Under the pieces are notes generated by a model. The model worked only from the letters and a program-made list of their open reading frames with translations. It made no database searches and was not told the DNA's origin. A stretch of DNA of 64,000 nt from Rhizobium sp. LC145 (GTDB lineage Bacteria; Pseudomonadota; Alphaproteobacteria; Rhizobiales; Rhizobiaceae), in NCBI RefSeq assembly GCF_001005825.1, contig NZ_LBHV01000007.1, positions 1-64,000 on the forward strand, read 5' to 3'. Positions within the stretch are counted from its first letter, which is position 1; every line of letters starts with the position of its first letter. The translations under genes were made by a program, and so were the position numbers. Positions 1 through 8,284 of the stretch are shown piece after piece.

Positions 1-122
1 AGTCGCATGTCGACGCCCGCCACACCGGCAGCATCAACAGCGGCAACCACTCGGTACTCGCCCAGAACGATCAGACCATCAATCGTGGCGATTACTACGA
101 AGGCGCGAACCGCCCGAACTAA
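1..122 (+). CDS. Small secreted protein, C-terminal part only (paralogue of the next gene)
   Basis: The open frame enters from the left edge (codons from base 3) and stops with TAA at 120-122. It reads SHVDARHTGSI near the edge and ends in RGDYYEGANRPN. The neighbour at 216-476 has the same SHVDARHTGSI block and ends in RGDYYQGATRPN, so this is the tail of a tandem paralogue whose signal peptide lies outside the window. Function is unknown; I recognise no named family. Confidence 0.75.
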   Translation, partial: SHVDARHTGSINSGNHSVLAQNDQTINRGDYYEGANRPN

Positions 123-215
123 TCGGCGCAGTTCATTCAGGACACACGGTCTCCCCGCGCACCGGTCGCAAACCTTAGGTGCCGGGAGACCTCCAAAACT
201 CAAAGGATACGCAAA

Positions 216-476
216 ATGACCAAGTCTTTGGCAATCATTGCTGCCGTTGTCGCTTCGACGACCTTTGGCGGCGCCGCTCTCGCTGCTGGCGACTATTACC
301 AGGGCGCTGACAAGAACGCCTCCGAGTCGCATGTCGACGCTCGTCACACGGGCAGCATCGGCGGCACCGGCTATACCCGCTTCGAGCAGACCACCCGTGG
401 CAACCACACGTTCGACAATTCGCTCGGATCGGTCAATCGCGGCGACTATTACCAGGGCGCAACCCGCCCGAACTAA
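216..476 (+). CDS. Small secreted protein of unknown function, tandem paralogue
   Basis: Encodes 86 residues. The N-terminus is a typical Sec signal peptide (MTKSLAIIAAVVAS..., hydrophobic core, AxA-type site ending near ALAA at residue 24), so the mature protein is about 62 residues and periplasmic or secreted. The mature chain begins with GDYYQGADKN and ends with RGDYYQGATRPN, so the same GDYYQGA element sits at both ends. No Cys residues and no recognised catalytic motif are present. It lies 93 bp after a partial copy of the same family and is followed by a clear stem-loop terminator at 541-570, so it closes a tandem array. Start chosen because it gives the signal peptide directly. Function not known. 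Confidence 0.8.
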   Translation: MTKSLAIIAAVVASTTFGGAALAAGDYYQGADKNASESHVDARHTGSIGGTGYTRFEQTTRGNHTFDNSLGSVNRGDYYQGATRPN

Positions 477-540
477 GCCGGAATTCTCCTCATCGAGGCA
501 CAAGCCTCGTTCGAGGGTCCGAATAGAAAAAGCGCAGAAA

Positions 541-570
541 AAAGCCAGCCGCTCAGCGACTGGCTTTTCG
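541..570 (+). terminator. Rho-independent terminator of the small secreted protein gene
   Basis: Perfect 8-bp stem AAAGCCAG (541-548) and CTGGCTTT (560-567) with an 11-nt loop, A-rich before and TTTT after. It lies 64 bp after the stop at 476. Confidence 0.8.
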
Positions 571-918
571 CAGTTCATTCAAGACACCGATTGGAAAAGG
601 CGGGTCGCAATCGCCTTTCCGGTGCTGTGCGATGTCATCGCCGGATACGAGCGGTAACATCAATGCGAGCTTAGAATAGCGCCGCGATCGAATCAACGAG
701 AACACGGCGTGATCTTGAACTATTCTTGCTCTCTTGGTTCAGAGGTGTGGCCGGAGCGCCGCAGAACCCACCTCACGACCCCTTGAAAATTTCTGTCCAC
801 ATCGTGAGCAGGAAACTCAGCTTTTCACGGAACGATGTCCATTCCTGCCGGTTAATATCAGGCAAGCCATGGCGATATCCGTGGCCTTGCTGCCGAAACG
901 CATGGAAAGGACAAAGCA
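571..918. other. Intergenic stretch without a recognisable gene
   Basis: About 350 bp between the terminator at 541-570 and the next small gene. Short open frames here have no plausible ribosome binding site or family resemblance. It should hold the promoter of the gene at 919, but I could not pick a convincing -35/-10 pair. A GGAAAGGA-like ribosome binding site is seen directly before 919. Confidence 0.4.
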
Positions 919-1212
919 ATGAAATCCTATCTCAAGTCCGGCATTGCAGCCACTCTTCTCGCTTCCGCAGCGTTTGCGGGCTCGGCCTTCGCCCAGAGCA
1001 CCGTCTATGGCGATCGTTTTGACAATCGGCCTTCCTTGAATACCGAGCGGCAGAACCTCGATGAGGGCCGTTATGTAGACCCTATGTCGACCGGTAGCAT
1101 CGATGGCGGTAGCCAGATGATGTGGAGATCGCAGGGGCCTGCAGACACCTATATCGACGGCTCCCAGGACCGCGGTGACTTTTATGAGGGAGCCTTGCGT
1201 CCACAGGACTAA
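919..1212 (+). CDS. Small secreted protein, third and more diverged paralogue
   Basis: Encodes 97 residues with a signal peptide (MKSYLKSGIAATLLASAAFA, cleavage expected after AFAQ near residue 26). The C-terminus RGDFYEGALRPQD matches the RGDYY[QE]GA.RPN ending of the two genes upstream, and STGSID matches their TGSI block, so this is a distant member of the same family. GGAAAGGA lies just before the ATG. A strong terminator follows at 1278-1307. No function is known; secretion and the conserved C-terminal element suggest an envelope or extracellular role, which is inference. Confidence 0.75.
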   Translation: MKSYLKSGIAATLLASAAFAGSAFAQSTVYGDRFDNRPSLNTERQNLDEGRYVDPMSTGSIDGGSQMMWRSQGPADTYIDGSQDRGDFYEGALRPQD

Positions 1213-1277
1213 AGCAGTTCCTTCAAGATACCGCTTTCCGCACCGGTCGCATCCATCGTGCGGAGGCAAACAACACG

Positions 1278-1308
1278 AAAGCCGGCCATTTCAGGCCGGC
1301 TTTTTTTC
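1278..1308 (+). terminator. Rho-independent terminator
   Basis: Stem AAAGCCGGCC (1278-1287) pairs with GGCCGGCTTT (1294-1303), followed by a T-run through 1307. It closes the transcript of the small gene at 919-1212. Confidence 0.88.
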
Positions 1309-1434
1309 GTGAAAACCGCATGCGCACTCGCAGATCACGCAATGTAACGATAGTGAACATGAGATGAACCGGGCTCTCAGCCGAGGTTCAGCCCGTCGCC
1401 CTTATTCTGCCGTCATTGGATCTGGGAGACGACC

Positions 1435-1599
1435 ATGTCTGTCATCGCACGCCGTTTTGCAATCATGACGCTGATCGTGGCGCTTTTCGCGATTTCCTTC
1501 TCCGCGCTGGTCGCAAGCAACGACCGCGGCCATCGCGTTCTCGGCAGCGTCGCGCCTTGCCACCATTCGGCCATGCCGGGCTGCGTCGCCCTACTCTGA
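1435..1599 (+). CDS. 54-residue exported or membrane-anchored protein, unknown
   Basis: ATG at 1435 has GGGAG 7-12 bases upstream (1424-1428) and the frame stops with TGA at 1597-1599. Residues about 8-27 form one hydrophobic segment (ALFAISFSALVA core), which could be a signal peptide or anchor. The short tail has a Cys-His-His motif (APCHHSAMPGC) with two Cys residues that could bind metal or form a disulphide. It is too short for confident family assignment. A longer frame over the same bases (1416-1697) lacks a ribosome binding site and was not chosen. Confidence 0.55.
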   Translation: MSVIARRFAIMTLIVALFAISFSALVASNDRGHRVLGSVAPCHHSAMPGCVALL

Positions 1600-1660
1600 G
1601 GCAGAGCCTGGCTGATGCATGGATCAGTGAGGAATTCCGGGTGCGGCCTCTCGACGTCGT

Positions 1661-1688
1661 TTGCTTGTCAACGACTTCAGCATATAAT
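1661..1688 (+). promoter_or_regulatory. Sigma-70-type promoter of amn, predicting an almost leaderless mRNA
   Basis: TTGCTT (1661-1666) and a consensus TATAAT (1683-1688) are 16 bp apart. Normal spacing puts the transcription start at about 1694-1696, the position of the amn ATG (1694). No ribosome binding site is visible before the ATG. Confidence 0.5.
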
Positions 1689-1693
1689 GGCGC

Positions 1694-3193
1694 ATGAACA
1701 CACGAATCTTCTCGCTATCTCCTTTGAGTTTCATCAGCCCCAGCCCCTATGAGCCGCGTGTCTTCGATGATGCCGAACAGGCCGTCGAGGCTTTGATCGA
1801 GCTTTACGAGCGAAATACGAAGTTCCTGAACGGCGCGTTCGGCGCATTGGCGGAAGGTGCTCCGATCACCGGCCGCTACCGGGCCTGCTATCCGCAGGTG
1901 AGCATCGAGACGACCTCGTTCGGGCATGCGGATTCCCGCCTCTCCTACGGACATGTGACGGCGCCGGGCGTCTACACGACCACGGTCACGCGCCCGAAGC
2001 TCTTCCGGCACTACCTGATCGAACAGCTCGATCTTCTGATGCGAAACCACGGCGTTCCGGTGAAGGTTTCGGAATCGACGACGCCGATACCGCTGCATTT
2101 CGCCTTCGGTGACGGCGCGCATGTGGAAGCGTCCGCGGCAGCCCTTTCCGATATCCCGCTGCGCGACCTCTTCGACACGCCGGATCTCAACAATACCGAC
2201 GATCTGATCGCCAACGGCGAATACGAGGAAGTGCCCGGCGTGCCCGCGCCGCTTGCGCCCTTCACCGCGCAGCGGATCGACTATTCGCTCGCCCGGCTCA
2301 GCCACTACACGGCAACCAGCGCCGAGCATTTCCAGAATTTCGTGCTTTTCACGAACTACCAGTTCTACATCGACGAGTTCGCCGCCTGGGCGCGCAAGCT
2401 GATGGCCGACGGCGGCGAGGGTTACACCGCCTTCGTGGAGCCCGGCAACATCATCACGCCGGCTGGCTCCGACAAGCCGGAAACGACGATCGCTGCCCGG
2501 ATGCCGCAGATGCCGGCCTATCACATCAAGAAGGAAGGGCATGCGGGGATCACGCTCGTCAACATCGGCGTCGGCCCGTCCAATGCCAAGACGATCACCG
2601 ACCATATCGCCGTGCTGCGTCCGCATGCCTGGCTGATGGTGGGTCATTGCGCGGGTTTGCGAAACAGCCAGCGGCTCGGCGACTATGTGCTTGCGCATGC
2701 CTATGTGCGCGAGGACCACGTGCTCGACGACGACCTGCCCGTCTGGGTGCCGATCCCGGCGCTCGCCGAGGTGCAGCAGGCGCTGGAGAGTGCTGTCGAA
2801 GAAGTCACCGGCTACGAGGGCTTCGAGCTGAAGCGGATCATGCGCACCGGGACCGTCGCCACCATCGACAACCGCAACTGGGAACTGCGCGACCAGCGCG
2901 GGCCGGTGAAGCGCCTGTCGCAATCGAGGGCGATCGCTCTCGACATGGAATCGGCGACGATCGCGGCGAACGGCTTCCGCTTCCGCGTGCCCTACGGCAC
3001 GCTGCTCTGCGTCTCGGACCGGCCGCTGCATGGCGAATTGAAACTGCCGGGCATGGCGACGGCCTTCTATCGCACCCAGGTGAGCCAGCATCTGCAGATC
3101 GGCATCCGCGCCGTCCAGAAGCTGGCGGCCATGCCTGTCGAGAAGCTGCATTCGCGCAAGCTGCGCAGCTTCTACGAGACGGCGTTCCAGTAG
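1694..3193 (+). CDS. amn: AMP nucleosidase
   Basis: A 499-residue cytoplasmic enzyme that hydrolyses AMP to adenine and ribose 5-phosphate in purine salvage. The N-terminal AMP nucleosidase domain covers about residues 20-180 (YTTTVTRPKLFRHYL). The C-terminal half is a nucleoside-phosphorylase-like domain with GVGPSNAKT at 292-300, MVGHCAG near 315 and the DMESATIAANGFRFRVPYG segment near 417-435. Length and motifs match the enterobacterial Amn protein throughout, so the identification is firm. No later Met fits the family N-terminus, which supports the ATG at 1694 although no ribosome binding site precedes it. The promoter at 1661-1688 explains this if the mRNA is leaderless. It is a single gene followed by a convergent membrane-protein gene 22 bp away. 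Confidence 0.93.
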   Translation: MNTRIFSLSPLSFISPSPYEPRVFDDAEQAVEALIELYERNTKFLNGAFGALAEGAPITGRYRACYPQVSIETTSFGHADSRLSYGHVTAPGVYTTTVTRPKLFRHYLIEQLDLLMRNHGVPVKVSESTTPIPLHFAFGDGAHVEASAAALSDIPLRDLFDTPDLNNTDDLIANGEYEEVPGVPAPLAPFTAQRIDYSLARLSHYTATSAEHFQNFVLFTNYQFYIDEFAAWARKLMADGGEGYTAFVEPGNIITPAGSDKPETTIAARMPQMPAYHIKKEGHAGITLVNIGVGPSNAKTITDHIAVLRPHAWLMVGHCAGLRNSQRLGDYVLAHAYVREDHVLDDDLPVWVPIPALAEVQQALESAVEEVTGYEGFELKRIMRTGTVATIDNRNWELRDQRGPVKRLSQSRAIALDMESATIAANGFRFRVPYGTLLCVSDRPLHGELKLPGMATAFYRTQVSQHLQIGIRAVQKLAAMPVEKLHSRKLRSFYETAFQ

Positions 3194-3215
3194 TCGGCCG
3201 CGGCCGGCTTCACTA

Positions 3216-4193
3216 TCACGCGCCGGCGGCGAGCCGGCGCTTCCCATGCGCCATCAGTATCGACAGCGCCGCTCCCATCAGGGCGGAGACGATGATGATC
3301 AGATGCATGTTGACGCTTGCCTTCGCGAGCGTTGCGACGGCCGGGGCCGCCCTGTCCGCGCCGAGCAGGAGAGCACCCGCGGCAATCCCCGAAGGGTAGG
3401 TCCCGACACCGGCCGGCGCGTGCAAGGGCAGCACGGACGAAAGCTCTCCGCCAAGCGCGCCGCCGAAGCTGGCCGCTATCGGAAAAACGCCGAGCAGCCG
3501 CAGGCACCAGGCAAACACCAGGACCTTGGTTCCCCAGTTCACGATGGTAAGCACCCAGGCCCGCACGAAGACCCCGGCATCCGCCGGAAGCCCCTCGCGA
3601 ATACTTTCGAGAATCCTGTGGGGCTTGCCGGAGGATTTGCGCAGCGCAAAATCGAAAAGCGGACCCTTTATGAAAAAGGCGACGAGCGGCGCGGCCAGAA
3701 AGGCGATCCATAGCGGCCACTCCAGCCAGGGCCGGTTCCCCTGAAGAACGAGTCCCAGGCCACCTGCCGCGAGCAAGGCGTGAAGATCGAGCAGCCGCAT
3801 CACCAAGAGCGCCGCCGTGCCATGCAGCAGGCCAACGCCGAACTCGCTGCGCATCAGGAGCGGAAAGCTCGTCTCTCCGCTGCGGAAGGGCAGCATGATG
3901 TTTAGAATGTTGTGCACCTGAGTGACATGGAAGACCTCCACGAACCTCCCCTTCGTCTGCGAGGGGAAATAATCGTACAGGCGGTAGGCCCGGACGAAAT
4001 AGGTCGAGACCAGGAGAAGCATGGCAAGCGCGACCGTGCCGTAGCCGACGGCATGCCACTCGGCGATCAGGGAAGACCAGCCCCAGACATATTGGAGGAA
4101 ACCGGCGTACAAGATAACGCAAGCCGCAGCGATCAGCGTAAGCCGATGGCGCGTAAGGGCCGAAGGCCGCCGTTCCTCTTCGATCTTGTCCAT
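3216..4193 (-). CDS. UPF0104/lysylphosphatidylglycerol synthase TM region-type membrane protein
   Basis: 325 residues with about eight hydrophobic segments, of the flippase-like family (lysylphosphatidylglycerol synthetase/glycosyltransferase AglD-type TM domain). Typical features are VHNILNIMLPFRSGE near the first third, LPLHAPAGVGTYP near residue 255, and the alternation of long TM segments. ATG at 4193 (MDKIEEERR) was chosen over an upstream Met at 4307 because an AGAG ribosome binding site precedes it and the extra residues would run into the divergent gene. It is divergent from a polyprenyl-phosphate glycosyltransferase and GT39 pair, so a role in moving a lipid-linked sugar or lipid across the inner membrane is plausible but inferred. 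Confidence 0.8.
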   Translation of the reverse strand: MDKIEEERRPSALTRHRLTLIAAACVILYAGFLQYVWGWSSLIAEWHAVGYGTVALAMLLLVSTYFVRAYRLYDYFPSQTKGRFVEVFHVTQVHNILNIMLPFRSGETSFPLLMRSEFGVGLLHGTAALLVMRLLDLHALLAAGGLGLVLQGNRPWLEWPLWIAFLAAPLVAFFIKGPLFDFALRKSSGKPHRILESIREGLPADAGVFVRAWVLTIVNWGTKVLVFAWCLRLLGVFPIAASFGGALGGELSSVLPLHAPAGVGTYPSGIAAGALLLGADRAAPAVATLAKASVNMHLIIIVSALMGAALSILMAHGKRRLAAGA

Positions 4194-4282
4194 TGGTATC
4201 TCTGGAGATTGGCGTTGTATGGGCTCGGGCGTTCGTATAACAAACGCCGAACGAAAGGCCAGTATTTTCCGGAGCCACCGCC

Positions 4283-5293
4283 TTGCACCAAATGTCCGCA
4301 GCAACACATCCGCAGCCCGTGGATTATTATCCCTACGAGCTGACGGTCCTTATCCCCGTCATGAACGAGGAGGAAAGCCTCCGTCCCATGCTGGATAGGG
4401 TCTGCGATGCCTTGAAGGGGCTCGGCAAGCCCTGGGAACTGATCCTCGTCGACGATGGCAGCACCGACCGGACACTTCTCTACGCGCGCGAATATCTCGG
4501 TCGCGAGGGACTGGACCTCAAGATCATCGAGTTCCAGCGCAATTTCGGCAAGGCCGCCGCCTACCAGGCCGGTTTCGATGCCGCGCAGGGCCGCCTGATC
4601 GTGACGCTCGACGGCGATCTCCAGAACGACCCTCACGATATCCCTGCGATGATAGCGGAACTCGAGGCGCGCGACCTCGACCTGCTTGCCGGCTGGCGCA
4701 AGGCCCGGCAGGACGCCCTGGTGCTGAGGAAGATCCCCTCCTGGTGCGCGAACCGTCTGATCGGCTGGGTGACCGGCGTGAACATCCACGACAACGGTTG
4801 CGGCCTGAAGCTCTACCGCTCCTCGATCATCAAGCAGGTGCAGATCATCGGTGGCATGCACCGCTTCATCCCGGCCTGGGTGGCGAGCGTGATCCCGAGC
4901 ACGCGCATCGGCGAGACGGTCGTGACCCATCATCCGCGGCAGTTCGGTGAATCCAAATACGGCATTTCGCGCACCTTCCGCGTCTTCCTCGACCTTCTGT
5001 CGGTGCTGTTCTTCATGCGCTTCAAGGCGCGGCCCGGCCATTTCTTCGGGATGATCGGGCTGGTGCTCGGTTTCTTAAGCGGCGTGATCTTCCTCTATCT
5101 CGCCTATGTGAAGTTCATCCTCGGAGAAGATATCGGAACGCGGCCGCTTCTGCTCGCCGGCGTCGTGCTGTTCCTGTCATCGATGCAGATGATCACCACG
5201 GGTATCGTCGCAGAACTCATCACGCGCAGCTATATGGGCAGCGAAAACGCACCCCTCTACATCGTACGCGCGACCCATAGAAAAGAAGGCTGA
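4283..5293 (+). CDS. Family 2 glycosyltransferase (polyprenyl-phosphate sugar synthase type)
   Basis: 336 residues. The GT-A fold domain has LVDDGSTD at about 55-62 and DGDLQND at 110-116, the nucleotide-sugar and metal sites of dolichyl/undecaprenyl-phosphate glycosyltransferases (DPM1, ArnC, GtrB group). HPRQFGESKYG near residue 215 is also typical. Two TM segments at about 250-275 and 290-315 anchor it in the inner membrane. The stop overlaps the next start (TGATG at 5292), so the two proteins are translationally coupled and probably act in sequence: this enzyme makes the lipid-phosphate sugar donor and the GT39 protein uses it. In Rhizobium a similar pair (RgtE with RgtA-C) adds galacturonate to LPS; identity of the sugar here is unknown. 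A second start at 4292 is possible. Confidence 0.85.
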   Translation: MHQMSAATHPQPVDYYPYELTVLIPVMNEEESLRPMLDRVCDALKGLGKPWELILVDDGSTDRTLLYAREYLGREGLDLKIIEFQRNFGKAAAYQAGFDAAQGRLIVTLDGDLQNDPHDIPAMIAELEARDLDLLAGWRKARQDALVLRKIPSWCANRLIGWVTGVNIHDNGCGLKLYRSSIIKQVQIIGGMHRFIPAWVASVIPSTRIGETVVTHHPRQFGESKYGISRTFRVFLDLLSVLFFMRFKARPGHFFGMIGLVLGFLSGVIFLYLAYVKFILGEDIGTRPLLLAGVVLFLSSMQMITTGIVAELITRSYMGSENAPLYIVRATHRKEG

Positions 5294-6795
5294 TGGTCGA
5301 AGCCCTGAGACGACAGCCGGCACTGCTTTACCTGCTGCTCGCGGGCTATTTCGTGCTGCAGGTGGTCGCCAGGCTCAGTCTGCCGCGATCGCTGGAACTC
5401 GATGAGGGGCAGCAGCTCTTCCTCGCCCAGTGGTTCGCGGTCGGCTACGATACCCAGCCGCCCTTCTACAACTGGCTGCAATATGCGGTGGTTTCCCTCA
5501 CCGGCGCTTCGGTCGCCAGCCTTTCCGTGCTCAAGAACGGATTGCTGTTTCTCTCCTATCTGCTCTACGGCCTGACCGCCAACCGACTGCTGCAGAACAG
5601 GGATCTTGCGATCATCGCCACGCTGGGGCTGCTGACTATCCCGCAAGTAAGTTTCGAGGCGCAGCGCGATCTGACCCATACGGTCGCCGTTATATTTGCC
5701 GCCTGCCTGTTTCTCTACGGCTTCACCCGGACTCTGAAGACGCCTTCGCTCATAGGCTATGCCTTGACCGGGGCCGCGATCGGCATAGGGCTGATTTCAA
5801 AATACAATTTCGCCCTTCTTCCGGCCGCCGCGCTGCTCGCGACGATGATGGAGGCGGAGTTTCGCCGCCGCCTGTTCGACTGGCGCATGCTGGCAACGAT
5901 CGCGATCACCCTTCTGATCGTCACTCCTCATGGGCTCTGGTTCCTCCAGCATATGGATGTCGCAACGGGCCGCACGCTGGGGAAACTGCATATAGAAGAG
6001 AATGCCGGCCTGCTGGCAACGCGGGCGGAAGGCCTGTTGTCGCTTGCGCTCGCGCTGGTGGGATTTTGTGCCCTGACATTGGCGCTCTTCGCCGTGATCT
6101 TCGGTCGAGGGCTTCGCGAGGCCCTTCGCGCGGAAAACATCTGGACGCGCCTGATCGGCCGCATGATGGTGATCATTCTGATCGCGCTCGCCTGCATGAT
6201 CCTGTTCACCGGGGCGACGCATATCAAGGACCGCTGGCTCGCGCCCTTCTTCCTGGTTCTGCCGCTCTATCTCTGCCTCAAGATCGAAGCCTCCGGCAGG
6301 CCGACACTCGAAGGCGCCTTGAAGCGCACGCTCGGGATCTCTGCCGTTATCGCCGTTCTCGTCATCGGGGTGCTGACCCTGCGGGTTCCCTTCGATTCCT
6401 GGACCGACGACGACTACGAGAAGGTGAACGTCCCCTACGGGCCCGCCGTCACGAAAATCCTGTCGGAAGGGCCGCATCAGCCCACGATCATTGCCGCGAA
6501 CGACATGCAGATGGCGGGTAATATACGTCTTCACGAAAGCGGCATTCCCGTCACCGTTCCCGGCTATCAGAGTTTCGAGCCCTCCTATCCCTGGGATAGG
6601 GAGCACCCGATCCTGCTGATCTGGAAGCGGGATGGCGAGGAGACGCCGCTGCCGCAGAACCTTGCCGCATGGCTCGCCGCCAAGTCACCGGCGGCGAAAA
6701 CGGTCACCGGCCATGTCACCCTGCCCTATCACTACGGGGATGGCGACGACTTCTTCACCTTCGGCTATGTCTGGGCCTATCCGCCGGAGCAATGA
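5293..6795 (+). CDS. GT39/ArnT-like lipid-linked sugar transferase
   Basis: A 500-residue polytopic membrane protein with about 10-12 TM segments. LELDEGQ at 34-40 places an acidic pair in the first periplasmic loop, as in PMT/ArnT/Rgt-type glycosyltransferases, followed by YDTQPPFYNWLQY. These enzymes transfer a sugar from a polyprenyl-phosphate donor to a periplasmic acceptor such as lipid A or LPS core. The start overlaps the stop of the GT2 gene by one base (TGATG), which fixes the start and the operon. The donor and acceptor cannot be deduced from sequence; modification of LPS or lipid A is the likeliest job given rhizobial Rgt enzymes. Confidence 0.8.
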   Translation: MVEALRRQPALLYLLLAGYFVLQVVARLSLPRSLELDEGQQLFLAQWFAVGYDTQPPFYNWLQYAVVSLTGASVASLSVLKNGLLFLSYLLYGLTANRLLQNRDLAIIATLGLLTIPQVSFEAQRDLTHTVAVIFAACLFLYGFTRTLKTPSLIGYALTGAAIGIGLISKYNFALLPAAALLATMMEAEFRRRLFDWRMLATIAITLLIVTPHGLWFLQHMDVATGRTLGKLHIEENAGLLATRAEGLLSLALALVGFCALTLALFAVIFGRGLREALRAENIWTRLIGRMMVIILIALACMILFTGATHIKDRWLAPFFLVLPLYLCLKIEASGRPTLEGALKRTLGISAVIAVLVIGVLTLRVPFDSWTDDDYEKVNVPYGPAVTKILSEGPHQPTIIAANDMQMAGNIRLHESGIPVTVPGYQSFEPSYPWDREHPILLIWKRDGEETPLPQNLAAWLAAKSPAAKTVTGHVTLPYHYGDGDDFFTFGYVWAYPPEQ

Positions 6796-6825
6796 TCGTC
6801 GCCATTTTCGCGACGATGGCCGATT

Positions 6826-8193
6826 TCACTCCCCCATCACCTTCCAGCCGTGATCGAGGCCCTTGCGGGTGGTGTCGATCATCTCGTCCACTTCGGCGCG
6901 GGTAACGATCAAAGGCGGCGAATAGAGCATGCGGTCGCCCGTAGCCCGCAGGACGAGGCCATTGGTCAGGCAATGGTTGCGGACCTCGACACCGGCGCGC
7001 TCGCCGTCCTTGAAGCGTTCGCGGGTCTTCTTGTCGGCAGCAAGCTGCACCGCTCCGATCAAGCCGACGCTCTGAACCTCGCCGACCATGGGATGATCCT
7101 CCAGCGACTTCAGTCCGGCTGCGAAATAAGGGCCGATATCATCGCGCACCCGCTCGACCAGCCCCTCTTCCTCGATGATGCGGATGTTCTCGAGCGCGGC
7201 GGCGGCGCAGACCGGATGGCCGGAATAGGTGAAGCCGTGATAGAAATCGCCCAACTCCTCCACCATCACCTCCGCTACTCGATCGCTCATCAGAACGCCG
7301 CCGATCGGCAGATAGCCGGAGGAGAGCCCCTTGGCGATCGGCGCCAGATCCGGTTCGAAGCCGTAGTGCTGGTGTCCGAACCATGTGCCCAGCCGGCCGA
7401 AACCGCAGATCACCTCGTCGGAGACCAGCAGGATGTTGCGCGCCTTGCAGATGCGGGCGATCTCCGGCCAATAGGTCTCCGGCGGGATGATGACGCCGCC
7501 AGCCCCCTGGATCGGCTCGGCGACGAAGGCGGCGACGCGATCCTCGCCGAGTTCATCGATTTTCTCCTCCAGTTCGCGGGCAACCTTGAGACCGAATTCG
7601 GCGGGAGAGAGATCGCCGCCCTCCGCATACCAGTAGGGCTGGCCGATATGGTGAATGCCCTCGATGGGCAGATTGCCCTGCTCGTGCATCCATTTCATTC
7701 CGCCGAGCGAGGCGCCGGCGACGGTCGAGCCGTGATAGGCATTGCGGCGGGCGATCACCAACGTCTTTTCCGGCTTGCCGAGAACCTTCCAGTAGACGCG
7801 CGCCATACGGAACCAGGTGTCGCTCGCCTCGGAGCCCGAATTGGTGAAGAAGACGCGATTGAGCTTGCCGTCGGTATGGGAGGCGATCTTCTGGGCAAGA
7901 AGAGTGGTCGGCGGCGTCGTGGTGCCGAAGAAGCTGTTGTAATAGGGCAGTTCCTGCATCTGCCGAGAGGCGGCCTCTGCGATCTCCCTGCGGCCATAGC
8001 CGACGTTCACGCACCAAAGCCCGGCAAAGGCGTCCAGGTATCTCTTGCCGGTGGAATCGTAGATGTGCACACCCTCCGCGCGTTCGATGATACGCGTGCC
8101 CGCCGCATTCAGCTTCTTCATGTCGGAAAACGGGTGAAGATGATGGGCGGCATCGATCGCGGCGAGATTGGAAAGCGCGGGCTTGTCGTTCAC
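6826..8193 (-). CDS. Class III (omega) aminotransferase, probable putrescine/polyamine-pyruvate type
   Basis: 455 residues, PLP-dependent fold type I. NSGSEASDTW near 118-127 binds the cofactor phosphate, SDEVICGFGRLG at 258-269 carries the PLP-ring Asp, and Lys288 in APIAKGLSSGYLPIGG forms the Schiff base. Closest in character to the putrescine/spermidine:pyruvate aminotransferases (SpuC) and beta-alanine aminotransferases. It starts 92 bp from, and divergent to, a gamma-glutamylamine-synthetase-like gene, which supports polyamine catabolism; the exact amine is inferred. ATG at 8193 has the GGGAGA ribosome binding site on the minus strand just upstream. Confidence 0.85.
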   Translation of the reverse strand: MNDKPALSNLAAIDAAHHLHPFSDMKKLNAAGTRIIERAEGVHIYDSTGKRYLDAFAGLWCVNVGYGRREIAEAASRQMQELPYYNSFFGTTTPPTTLLAQKIASHTDGKLNRVFFTNSGSEASDTWFRMARVYWKVLGKPEKTLVIARRNAYHGSTVAGASLGGMKWMHEQGNLPIEGIHHIGQPYWYAEGGDLSPAEFGLKVARELEEKIDELGEDRVAAFVAEPIQGAGGVIIPPETYWPEIARICKARNILLVSDEVICGFGRLGTWFGHQHYGFEPDLAPIAKGLSSGYLPIGGVLMSDRVAEVMVEELGDFYHGFTYSGHPVCAAAALENIRIIEEEGLVERVRDDIGPYFAAGLKSLEDHPMVGEVQSVGLIGAVQLAADKKTRERFKDGERAGVEVRNHCLTNGLVLRATGDRMLYSPPLIVTRAEVDEMIDTTRKGLDHGWKVMGE

Positions 8194-8284
8194 GGCGTAT
8201 CTCCCTGGCCGAAGGCTCTGATTGTGCCGCCAATTCTTATCGGCTACGAACTGTTTTCGGCAACACCCTTAGAAGAACGAACTC

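Noticed and set aside
1416..1697. 93-codon frame overlapping the 54-residue gene at 1435
   Set aside because: No ribosome binding site, and it overlaps the amn promoter; the frame at 1435 has a good ribosome binding site and a signal-like N-terminus.
1715..3247. 510-codon minus-strand frame opposite amn
   Set aside because: AMP nucleosidase motifs are on the plus strand; the minus frame has no recognisable domain.
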